Below, in pieces: positions 1 through 10,580 of a stretch of DNA of 64,000 nt (its first letter is position 1; every line of letters starts with the position of its first letter). The notes below the pieces were generated by a model. The model was given only the letters and a program-made list of their open reading frames with translations. It had not been told where the DNA came from and did no database searches. The DNA comes from Neospora caninum Liverpool. Its lineage: Eukaryota; Apicomplexa; Conoidasida; Eucoccidiorida; Sarcocystidae. Made by a program: the position numbers and the translations under genes. The stretch lies in the NCBI RefSeq assembly GCF_000208865.1, contig NC_018395.1:341920-405919 (forward strand). Reading direction: 5' to 3'.

Positions 1-515
1 AGCTCTCTTCTTTCCGTGGAGCGAATCGAATCACGAAGTAATTCTCACGCACTTAGTGTAGTGGCATTTCCTCTTCGTTTCCTCAGGTGTCCTTACCTTG
101 AGCTGCATCTCTACCACAGCACCTGGGTCTTTCGTTCGTCCGCTCCTTGATGTTCTCTCCATTCTTTTCTCTCGAGAATAGGCCTAGAGCATGCAGGCGC
201 TGTGGTGTTGTGGCAGTGTCAGCATCTTTCCCTGTTTCCCTTCTGCGTTTTCTCGGGCAGTTGATGGCATGCCGTGCGTGACGGCCCCGGTTGTTCGCGC
301 TTTTCCGCGCGTTTCTAGTTTTACGCGTGTATTCTGATTCTCTCGGATACTGCGGGCCCCCCACGCGTGCCTCCTCTCTCGACGTTGAGAGTCTGACCTG
401 GCCACATCGGCCTGCCTCCGTGCACGTTTTGACACAGCCGTGCCTGTTTGGTTTTCGTACATTGCTCTGGACACAAGTCACAAGAAAAGGATTCACTTTC
501 CCCTGGCTTCTTCAG
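1..515 (+). other. Intron of RPS23 (3' part)
   Basis: No frame here encodes the conserved S23 N-terminus, so this stretch is read as intron ending at the AG at 514-515. It is pyrimidine-rich in its last 40 bases. No other feature seen. Confidence 0.6.
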
Positions 516-1859
516 GTGGAAGGCGAACCCGTTCGGAGGCAGCTCCCACGCCAAGGGCATCGTCGTCGAGAAGCTGGGTATTGAAGCTAAGCAGGTGCGT
601 CCCAGACGCTTCAGCTGGCTCCTCAGGGTTTTCATCTTTCTGGCCCCTTCAAATCCTATGGCGAGCCTCGTCTCGCGAGTCAAAAATAGTCGCTTTTCTC
701 TCTCGCCCCGTATTGACTTCTTTTCCCCGTTGTTCCACTCATCTGTGATGCATTTCTATCCCGAGGCTCCGGCCGTCGGCTCTCTGCTTTCCCCCAAATA
801 TCGCTGTTTTCATTGACACTTTTGAAGGATGCATACGCATGTATATATGTATATGTATATATATGTATATATATGTATATATACATGTAGTTCCCCTTCA
901 TAGGCGTTGCTCTCGCGCTGTTTTTTCGGAGCGCGTGGAGTGTCACGGGAGGGGAAGACTGAGAAGTTTTCTTCCACGTGGAGACGCCCTCCCCTCTTTG
1001 CTCTCTGTTTCCGCTTCGCCGCTTCTGAGTGTGGTGTGTGGCAGCTCCTCTGTCGCCCGCACTGGCGGTGGGAGTGGGAAGAGAGAGCGAGGCGGGGTGG
1101 GATGTGAACACACCGTGCGATAGGAGAGGAGAAGGGTCTCCTTTCTGCGCTTCCGCATGGGGTTCTCCCTGCCTCCCCACGTGCATGCACTCTACGTTTC
1201 AGCGATCATTGTGTGTCGGCCGTGAACGGACGTGAAGGTGTCGGGAATAGCAGAAAGGAAAGAGGGAATGTGTTATGTAGGTTGTGGAGGCCGGTCGCCT
1301 GTCTGCCATCTCCCTCCGGTGTCTGGTGCCTGCGCTACCCAAATAGTAGTTTCTCTCTCAGTCGCCCTGGCGGCTCCATTCATATTCTGTCTGTGCGTGA
1401 AGTCTTACGTGTGACCCTGTTCTTTACTCTCGCGGTCCGTCGGGGTCTCGGCCCGGCGCTGCTACAGCCTATATATATCTGTATATATGTATATATCTGT
1501 GTCTGTGCATGCGTGCCTGTGCGCAGCGTATAATCTCTACTTGCACATGAGTGTAAATGCTTGCAGTGCGTCGTTGGATGTTGGTGTTCTCTTCTGTGTC
1601 GTGTTCTCAGCCCAACTCAGCTATTCGTAAGTGCGTTCGCGTGCAACTGATTAAGAACGGCAAAAAGATCACTGCTTTCGTTCCTCGTGATGGCTCCTTG
1701 AACTACATCGACGAGAACGACGAAGTCTTGGTGGCAGGTTTCGGTCGAAGTGGCCACGCCGTCGGTGATATTCCCGGTGTGCGTTTCAAGGTGGTGAAGG
1801 TTGCGGGAGCTTCTCTGCTTGCTCTTTTCAAGGAGAAGAAGGAGAAGCCGCGCACGTAA
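516..1859 (+). CDS. RPS23: 40S ribosomal protein S23 (uS12), 3' exons; 5' exons lie before the window
   Basis: This is a small-subunit ribosomal protein that lines the decoding centre. Two exons are visible: 516-594 (starts in the middle of an Arg codon after TTCAG, reads [20 protein letters not shown] and on to EAKQ, then a GT donor) and 1611-1859 (starts [19 protein letters not shown] after GTTCTCAG, ends at TAA). Together they give about 108 of the roughly 143 residues expected; the N-terminal third (start MGKPRG in the family) is not found in bases 1-515 and must lie upstream. The protein is near-identical to other eukaryotic S23 over the visible part, and the C-terminus KEKKEKPRT matches family length. 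The 1,016-base intron separates Gln from the Pro of the PNSA loop. Identity is essentially certain from direct reading. Confidence 0.95.
841..888. repeat. (TA)n-type microsatellite in RPS23 intron
   Basis: Interrupted TATATG/TATA tract inside the 595-1610 intron. A second, shorter TA/TG tract lies at about 1470-1500 in the same intron. Confidence 0.85.
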
Positions 1860-4125
1860 GCCCGTTGCTTCAAGGACAACGTTTCGCAAAGGCTCACGAG
1901 AAAGCGCACATTCACGCGTGTTTGTGTGGGGCGGACTTGTGCATGCGCGGACGAAAGCGTCTCGACTCTGAGGGCTCGCCAAGCGGTGTACGTACAGCTC
2001 ATTTTCTCGGCGCTTTTTGGGGTCTCGTGTGTGTGACCGTGGGGGGAGGAGAGAGCGGGGACAGAGCACCACGAGAGACGAGGCGCGAAAGGCTGGTCTG
2101 ACCTCGCTCCCGGCGGTTTCTCTCCTTCCCTCTGTGTTCGTCTCTTTGTTTCTCATCTTTTCCTAACTGAAATTACACTCTCTGCCTTACACCTTCCTTC
2201 TCTGTCGAACCGCCGTCGAGTTCCTCTTCCGTGTCTCGGCTCGCAGGCGAGCTGGCAACCGCGCGCGTTTCTCCGCGTCATTCCAGTCGCCTGCGTGGAC
2301 CTGCCGCAGTGACACTTTACCCGCGCACGTAGCTTTCAACGATACACCTACGAAATGTCTTTCACACAGCCTTCATCTGGACTGTGTACGTACACGTGGA
2401 GCGCCGGCCAAGATACAGGAGCGGTGGGCCTATAAACTTACATAGGTACATATATATATATATGGGTAGATGTAAGTGTAGTTATTTATTTGCTCTCCTA
2501 CGCACTTTCGGATGACGGAAGGAAGTCAAACACAGAAAATGCAGTTGTCGAGGTGCGTTGGAGAAACCAACGGCAAACGAGAGGCACGAGTCAGAACGCA
2601 CTCTCTAGTTGGAGTGGACGAAGAGATTGCCGGGCGAGACTTCATGCAGCCCTCGCCTCGCGATCTGACCCCTCACATATCACTATCGAGGTCATGTCAG
2701 AGTCAGAGAGAGAGGCGTCATGGGAGGTGTCTCCCTTTTGTGTTTTCCCTTGAAACAAACGGAACGACAAACGTGCAAAACAAACGGGGTAAATCGGGAT
2801 GACATACAGGACTCCCATGGAGGAACCCGCTTTTTTCGACACTCCGAACCGAGTGGGACTTCCCCCTCCGTTTCTCGTCTACACCCCCTGTCTTGTCTTT
2901 CATCTGCCTTGTTCTCTCTCGACCTGAGGACACATTCCCCGACCTAGGCAGAACGCCCTACCGAAGTTGCTACCCTCACCAAGAAAATCTTCTACCTGTT
3001 TCCTTTTCTTAAATCACAGAAGCGTGGAGAGCCTGAGTGCTCCTCTCTCTGTTCCACAGGAAAAATGAGGTACCACCGGACAAAAAAAAGTCTTCACACA
3101 CCCTTTGCTACTTTTGTCTCTAGGGGGGGCATCTCGTAGGCGTGCTGAGATCTTCCCTCGGTCCATCAGAAAGACAAGGATACCGGTCGACTGTGAACCC
3201 TATCCCTCCTTTTCTTTCTTCTAATATCAGTCCACACCCCAAGGAAGCTTCTCTCGCCTACGAACGGAGGAAGAAAAGAGAAAACATCCAACCAGGCACT
3301 TCACACTGTTGCCGCGGGGCCCGACGTTGCCTATAGAGACACAAGAAAATACCTAGAGCTCTGTGCATCTGGCCTTGGAGAAAGAGCTGGAAAAGATGCA
3401 TCTTGTCACTGACTCGACTCCTCTTTCCCCTCTGTTACCTTTTTCCTATTTTTTTCCTTGCGGAAATGCACCACAGGAAGCGGCGAACAGCCGCAGCACG
3501 TCCTCTCTGTCTTGACGACAAATGACGCAGAAGAGGAAAGCCATACCTGCTAAAGCTTTTCCTCGCTTCTGATCGGACGAAAGAACATAAACAAAAGACA
3601 AGATGCGGATGCTCCCCCTTCTCTCTAGAGATGTGAGGGAGAGGACAGCCAAGCGAAGCGTACTACCACTCAAAACACACATATGACTGCTGGCTCTCGT
3701 CGTGAGGCACCCTTTTTCCCCTTCCTGGAAATCATGGCCCTCGCGCCGGTGCTTTCCTCCCACATGTTCTGAGTTCCTGCTCTTTGTTCCCTGCGGAAAG
3801 GGCGTCGTCTCTTCCACAGACGCCCAGTTCACTGTATCCTCTCTGTGTGCCCCCGCCTCCGTTGTCCTTGTGTTTCTGCGTAGCCTGCTGCCTTTCCACT
3901 TTCAGACAGCCTGCACCAGAAGTCCACTCTTGCTCATCCCTGCCGAAGTTGCTTTCTGGCAGGCGGCTTTCCTGCTCCACCACCGAAGAGACGCCGACGA
4001 AAAAACAGATCCTGATGGCCCGCGACACACACACCGTGGACACATCCGGCTTTTCTCGGAAATACTGCCGCAGGCCCCTGGCGTCGTATTTTGCCTTTCA
4101 TGTGCTTCGTTCCGTTCTCCTTGCT
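1860..4125. other. Intergenic region between RPS23 and the four-helix membrane gene
   Basis: This begins with the RPS23 3' untranslated region. It contains a palindromic GTGTACGTACAC at 2384-2395, a related site near 1985-1997 and a short (TA)n tract at 2448-2464. Open frames in it are short and have no conserved look. I see no supported gene. Confidence 0.5.
2384..2395. promoter_or_regulatory. Palindromic motif GTGTACGTACAC
   Basis: Perfect 12-base palindrome, one of at least ten related copies in the window. Function unknown. Confidence 0.3.
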
Positions 4126-4608
4126 TTAGAAACTCATGCTATCGCTTCTCTTCCCAAAGCGGATGCCCAACTTGGCGGGTTCGTCGCACAGGAAAATGCA
4201 GATGAGCGAGAAGAGCGTAGTCAGGAGAGTGACGCTTCCGACGACGACGCCCATGCCTCCCGCGTATCCCAGGTTGCCGAAGAGAGCCATGACGAAGTTC
4301 CACAGGAAGAACCGCGCAAAGTTTGCTGTGATCAGCGACAGGTCGAACGACTCAAAGTGACACAGGACGGAAGTCAAACCCATCACGAAGGGTGTCCACA
4401 TGTCGATGAAGACGTCTGGAGCGAAAGAAAAGAGTTGCATGCGCCACGTGTTGCGATTCACGTCGTCGAGAAAGTGCCCGGGAATCGAAATCGACGCGTT
4501 CGTCGTCGGGAGAACCAAACACCACAACATGATTGTCAACACGCCGGAAATGAAGCCCATCCAGCGGGTAACAACCGCCGTAACCGGCGAGGGCGTATCG
4601 TCGTCCAT
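4126..4608 (-). CDS. Small four-helix integral membrane protein, 160 residues
   Basis: A single open exon that starts at the first in-frame ATG (4606-4608, MDDDTPSPV) and ends at TAA at 4126-4128. Four hydrophobic segments are visible at about residues 18-35, 67-86, 99-119 and 122-142, with a short basic tail (GIRFGKRSDS). There is no signal peptide before the first helix. The frame stays open upstream for 82 codons but has no ATG there, so 4608 is preferred. The family is not recognised. The size and four-helix plan recall small Golgi/COPI-associated (TVP18-like) proteins and other short apicomplexan membrane proteins, but no diagnostic motif was seen. The opposite-strand frame over the same bases is a shadow. 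Confidence 0.65.
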   Translation of the reverse strand: MDDDTPSPVTAVVTRWMGFISGVLTIMLWCLVLPTTNASISIPGHFLDDVNRNTWRMQLFSFAPDVFIDMWTPFVMGLTSVLCHFESFDLSLITANFARFFLWNFVMALFGNLGYAGGMGVVVGSVTLLTTLFSLICIFLCDEPAKLGIRFGKRSDSMSF

Positions 4609-7600
4609 CGCGCGGGCGGGGAAGAAAAGCGTGCGAAAAAGAAACGAAACCGAGAAACGGGGTCGACCACAGAGGATAAACCACCAAGCACAACACAGCG
4701 ACGCGGAGAGGAAGGGATCAAACGAAAAGACAGATCCATATGCACGCGAAAGGGAACACGCGAGAGAGGAGAGGGAAAGAATGGGAACGGCCGGGCAAAA
4801 AAGGCAGAGACTGCGTAAAATCCGACGACGCGCCAGACACACCCCGGATCTCAACGCCCGCCCTCGCTTCGGGAAAGGAAACTCCAGAACCGACGTCGCT
4901 GCGGTGGTCTATGTCGCTTGCAAAACTACGTGTAGTCCCGTAAGAGACGGTCTCTCTCTTTTTGGACCGCACGGGAGAAGCGAGGACGAAGAGCGAATCT
5001 CGGAGGATCGATGTGCGCTGAACAAGAAGCAAAGAGACGCTCCACTTCTTGTTCCATCTCGGCGTTCTTCACGCTGTCTCGTGTTCGGCGCAGGACGCGA
5101 TGAAAGATCTAGAAGGCAACGAAGCAAAGGAGTGCGAGACGCGCAAACGAAGGTGATGAAGAACAGGTTCCAGGTGGCGTTGAAGTCCGTGCTGGGTTTC
5201 GTGCCCCTTAGAAAAGCACACGCGACGCGTCGTGCGCTCGCGTGTAAGAGGTGTTGTAGAATGCCTATTTTTGGTCTCCCCTCGGATATACAACAATGAA
5301 TGCTAAGGCCAGTCGAAGAGCTCCACACAGGTGACGAACTACACTTACACGCATACAGAAGCGGGGGGAAGTCCGATGTACCAACTTCCCCGCGCACATC
5401 CGGCGAAAAAGGGGATGTACCTGCTGGACGTGTCTTCACTGATGAGGGGGATCAGTAAGGAGGGGAACGACGAGAATCGCTGATTTGCTGAAAGTATCGA
5501 CGCCCTATGTGCTTGGGGCGTTCAGGAAAACGAGTCTTCCATGTGACATGGCCTTAAACCGGGGAAAACGAGGCAAACCTTTCCCGCCGATCGCACATGA
5601 AGCTCATGGTGCAAACCCGAACAACCGATGAGGGTTTCCTCTGCTGTCCTGACTTCGATGTACGCCAGCCAACTTGCTTGTTTATACACGACATATATAG
5701 GTATATATATATATATATCGACTCAACAGAGTAGACCCACGAGGAGAAAAGGCGGAACATTGAAGGCGCTTCGCCTGTGATCGATTGGTTCTGGAAACCA
5801 CCCCTCCACTCAGCAAAAAACAACTGGAGGAGAGAGGCTCTGCATTATCTTAGCACCCCGCGCCTGGACGCTACATCCGTAGCGCAACTCCAGGTTAGCG
5901 TAGGTCCTTTCGTTCCGGTATGTCCATGACGGCCAGACTAAGAAAGCGTCAAGACTTGGAGCACCAACCACACAGGCTGCAGCCAAACCAGAGACGAGAA
6001 AAAAGCATCTGTGTGAAACGAAAACGGTAACTGGGGATTCCACGCAGGGTGTCACCGGGCCGCCGCAGGGAGATCGGAAGTCCCGTCTCTCGATTTGACT
6101 GTTTTGTCACTGAGGCACACAGGAGCGAAGGGAACGGTAAAAGTGACGCAGAAAGAAGACGCCACGAAGGACACGAAAATCAGGAAAGCGGCGTACAGAC
6201 CGACAGACAACGAGAGATACACGCTGCTTGAGAACCGCACAGGACCTCTAGCAGATGGACGATCGACACTTGGGGGCAGAGGAAAACAGAGAGATGTTAA
6301 CGTTCGCGTTTCCCTCTCGCGTGTATAATGCAGCCGTAGACTTCTTGCTTGGGAGAAAAGCCGGAAGCAAACGGACTCAGATCTCTGAGCAGTGGACGTC
6401 TCGTGTTTAGCCGTTTTAGTTCCGTGAAACACATGCTGGCGTAATAACGGAATTTGTGTGGAAGGATGTGTATGCGTGTAGACGTTTTTACGGTAGTGAC
6501 TGTCCTCATTGCGGAGGTGAGATCCCAGAATGGAACGATAACTTGCATGTGAAGGATCAAGATAGGAATCTGTCTGCGCTATCCCACCCTTACTAGGAAA
6601 TGTCCAGGAAATCCTTCGTCGGTCAGGCTGTTTTTTCCGCGCAAGGTTGCCTCGTTTTCGCTGATTGATCTCAGCAGATTCCCTCTGTCTTCCCTGATTT
6701 ATCAGTGAGGCAAAGATCTGGCCCCTGTGTCAGGTCAGAACCCTTTTGTTTTCTCCGTTTTCCTCCTAACGGACACGGCGGCAGACACTCGTGGACGGTG
6801 TGGCGCACACGAGGGCGGAACGATAACAGAGAGAAAGGTATCTCCACTTTCTCAGCTCCACAAAACTCAGCTGGGCTGTGCGTAACGGCCCTGACCCGTC
6901 CCTCTTGCACACACACAACTTTTCTGTTGCAGCCTTCAACGAGGAAACCGTTTTCTCTGAAATTCGATTTCGTGATGCTTGTGACTGGAAAGGCGCCTGA
7001 AGAACCCGTGCCGTCGTGCAACTTGGGTTGCTGCGGACCGGTCTTGCGTTAGAATGCGCCTCCTTTGTGACAGCAGGTCATGGCGCGTAGCTCGACTGCG
7101 ATGACCGATTTAATCGGGCTTAGTCGCCTCTCAGTTTTAGACTCTCCTCCATGGGAGGCGCCTTCTTGTCCCCGGAGGAGAAGATTTACACCGACAGGCG
7201 CCTCTGTTGTGTTTGGTTCGAGAGGAACATGGTCACGTCTGAGAACAATGCGCGCATATCCTGGTGCGTAGAGCGAGGGCGCAACCTCTGTATTGGGTTC
7301 CTCCTCGGGCGTCCTCATGGCCTGACAATGATTTACACCTCGCTTTTCAAACGGACTTCCACCCTCAACGCCACCCCGATCTACCACCGAAACGATAAAG
7401 GATCTACACGTTTCGTCAAAGAACGCTGTAGGTACACCGTGTTACGTCACGCAGACCGCTACGCTTTTCATCGACTTTTTCGTGTTTCGCACCCTCTGGA
7501 ACACGACCAGCGACGCTCCGCCTTTGTCACTGCGGCTTCCATTCTTTCCCTTTCGTTTCAGCTGGGAAGTCCGCCTCGTCGGCGGCAAGGACTCGTGAGG

Positions 7601-8574
7601 CGAACATCCTACACGCGCCGTCTCCGTGCAAATTCACTCTAAAGACAGCAGCAAGAGGGGGACTGCCTCTCTGATGGACGATATCTGTAAAAGTCACCCG
7701 CAGGGAGGCGGTGTTAAATCTTCCTATCCGCTGAGCCCACTCCAGAGAGAGCGTGGGGAACTGTGTCGATCGCACATCAACCACCGGAGAGGAAACGTAA
7801 GTGAGAACACCCCGTGTGTCTAGCCTAAGAAGAGAACGCCTCCTGTTTCCATCAAACTTCCGGGGCTCTCTATGAGCGTTTTCGACACTTTCCCTTCTTT
7901 CTGCGTCTTCGTGGCGAACCCCTCCCTCCCGTCTGCCGCTTAGCCGCTACGTTTCTCTCTGCATCCCCGACTCATCAACGCGGGTTTCAGCGCTCTGGAG
8001 CCTAGAAGGAGTGCCGACAAGTGTGAACGTAGACAGAGGAGGTACGTGCGGTGCGAAACCGGACGGAAGGGAATCGCTCTATCACCAGTTCGAGAAGACG
8101 AAACAGCTGGGGGACAGAGATGACGAGAGAGCGAGATACCGACGCAGAGACGAGACGGGGGGTGGGGCGCGAGCAGAAGAGACCGAGAAAAGAGAGGCGG
8201 GAAAGAGGATAACGGAAAGAGAGGAGGCGAAAACGGGAGAGACACGCACCGTGCTTGCCGAGGCGGCGAAGACCACAGAGGAAGGAACACGGGATTGCCC
8301 GTTTTCTTCGCAGTTCGACAAAAACAGAAAGACTTCTGTGCCAGGTCAAGGGGCTTCGGCAATGCAAGAAAAAACAAAAAAATCAACAATCTGTCATTCG
8401 CGTTTGCGGCGCTTCATTTCCTTCGTCTCCCGTTTCTCTTCTTGGTCTTCACCGCTAAGCTTGCTGAGAGTCGATCCCACTCTGCCCGTCCTTCGACTTG
8501 CCTCTCCACCCTGACGTCACTCCTTGTTACTTTGCTTCTTCCTTGTCTGTGGCTGTTTCCTCTCCCTTGTCACC
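4609..8574. other. Intergenic region upstream of the membrane gene and downstream of ATG7
   Basis: Almost 4 kb with no supported gene. It holds a (TA)n tract at 5693-5719. A possible two-piece hydrophobic reading on the minus strand (about 5810-6240) needs a 47-base intron and was not accepted. The part nearest 8574 is the ATG7 3' untranslated region. Confidence 0.4.
5693..5719. repeat. (TA)n microsatellite
   Basis: Uninterrupted TA tract with a short related flank, intergenic. Confidence 0.85.
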
Positions 8575-10546
8575 CTACTCGTTTTCGTCCTCTTCTTCGT
8601 CGCTGAGGCAGACGACGTCGGCGTCCTCGCCTCGCGCCTCGATTTGCTTCTGCAACTCTTCGAGGCCCGAATATTTTTCGAGAACCGAGGAACTGGCAAT
8701 CACCTCCCGCAGAAACTGGACGCGGTTCTCGCGGTATTTCTCCAAGATCGCATTGGAGCAGCAGACGCACTGCGGGTTCCTCTCCGAGGCCAATGACAGC
8801 ATGCGAAAACCTAAAACGACACATAGACAGGTGGGACGAGCAGGACGTGGACCACCGAAACCGAACCGCCCGCAGATATGCACAGACCCCGACTCAAAGA
8901 AAAAGCGTCAGAGATCAGACGGGGGCAGACCAGAAAACGGAAACAAATCTCGACGCGTGCAGGCTCGGTGCGTCGCGCGCAGGCTCATCCTCGCGAAACA
9001 GAACCGTCCAAGAGTTTAGGTCGGTTGGTACGGAATCTCAAACCGAACACTAATTAACTGAGTTAAATAATACAGGGTTGAACTGTGGGTTAGTTTCAAT
9101 TTCCAAGGCAGAGCACTGGGTTGGATACCCAGGGACCTGTGCTCCCATTAATACGAATCATAATATAAGTCACCAGGCATGCAGTACCAACCAGATAACA
9201 TCTGAAGCTAGATTCCCTTTACCGAGTATCAACTTAGATGCACAGATGGACATAATTAATCCCTCTACGGTCTGTACTACCTACTTGAGTCCTCAGTTTA
9301 AGTGTTTGCGATAGAACCGTAAAAAAAAGTGGTATTTACACAGTTCAGTTCTGTAGTATTTAACTGCAGAGCGCTGTCGCACAAAACGCAAAGCCTTACT
9401 CGAGAAATAGCCTCGCACGGTATGGGGCGTCGCTCCCATACACGAGAAGTCCTCCACGTGCCTCTCTCCGCTTCTGCCTCGCCGCGCCTCGTCGCGCCTC
9501 CTGACGCCAGCGCCGCTTGACCCCGAAGCAGAACTGCGAGAAGACTCCGAGGAAGGGTGGACGGACGCGAGAGGATCGGAGGGAATGTGAGGAGCAGCGA
9601 ATCCCTTGGGATGTTGAGTCAAGGCCGCGAGAAGCTCGACGGCGACGCTGCATGCGAAGCTGCTGATGCCGGGTCGCGTCACGGTGCACTGCTGGTCGAG
9701 AGTTCTGAGGAGGAAAGGGACACACGAGTGAGACGCCAGGCGAATTCAGCGAGAGCGGCTATTGAAAACGGACCGACAGCGCAGCAGCAGGGAGAAGCAG
9801 CAGGCGAAAAAGCCGAGAACGGATGGCGAAAAAATTGGTGCACAAGGCGAGATGTCGAGGAAATCCGATTCGAGAACGGAGAAAAGGCTGCTACTCTTGG
9901 CCGCTCCTCGGGAGAGACACCATGTCCGAACCGAGACAGCCCGTCCGCTCTTCTCTCTCCTCTCGCTTGCCCTCTTACATGCATAGGTTTCTCTCTTGGA
10001 ACCTGTTTTGATTGCTTTAATTTCGACCCTCCCCTCGCTTTCCTTCTCTTTTCTGTTGGATGCAGGTGTTCCCCGGCACCCCCGCTTTCTCCATTTCCGG
10101 TGTATTCCTCTTGCCTGTTGCTCAGCGAGTCCGCCGGGGCTGTGACGGCGTTGCAAAAGTAGCATCCCAAGTCATTCCCGCCGTAGCCCTGTCGCATCAC
10201 CACCATGGAGTCGAAGCCGAGACCGACAGCCATGCCCAGCGGGGCCGCGCATCGTCTGCCGTCTTCTGCGAGCGCTCTGGAGTTCCACGATTTTCCCAGA
10301 AGGCGAGATCCAGCGACAAACAGGCGACACACGCGGAAGCAAAGAAATGCAGAAACCACGCGTCCACAGACCCCGGCAAAAAAGAGGCCGCCTTCAAGAC
10401 CTAAACTCTTCGCAAGAAGCAGCATGGACACAAACGCGCACATGCACAGTCACCTGTACGGCGACAGACAGACGCCCATAGATTGACAAACACAAACATG
10501 CCGAGCTGGAGATAACTACGCTACGGAGAGACATCTGCCATCTACT

Positions 10547-10580
<34 letters not shown>

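Noticed and set aside
3784..4818. 344-codon plus-strand open frame
   Set aside because: Covers the four-helix membrane gene on the opposite strand; hydrophilic Arg/Glu/His composition is what the complement of a membrane gene gives.
5810..6240. Two-part hydrophobic minus-strand reading (GLYAAFLIFVSFVASS and FFLVSGLAAACVVGA)
   Set aside because: The phases would join, but only by a 47-base intron, shorter than expected here, and no start exon was found.
8575..8810. Initially seen as a separate small gene with CVCC and an acidic tail
   Set aside because: It matches the C-terminal zinc/helix segment of ATG7 and joins exon 9400-9704 in phase, so it is the last ATG7 exon.
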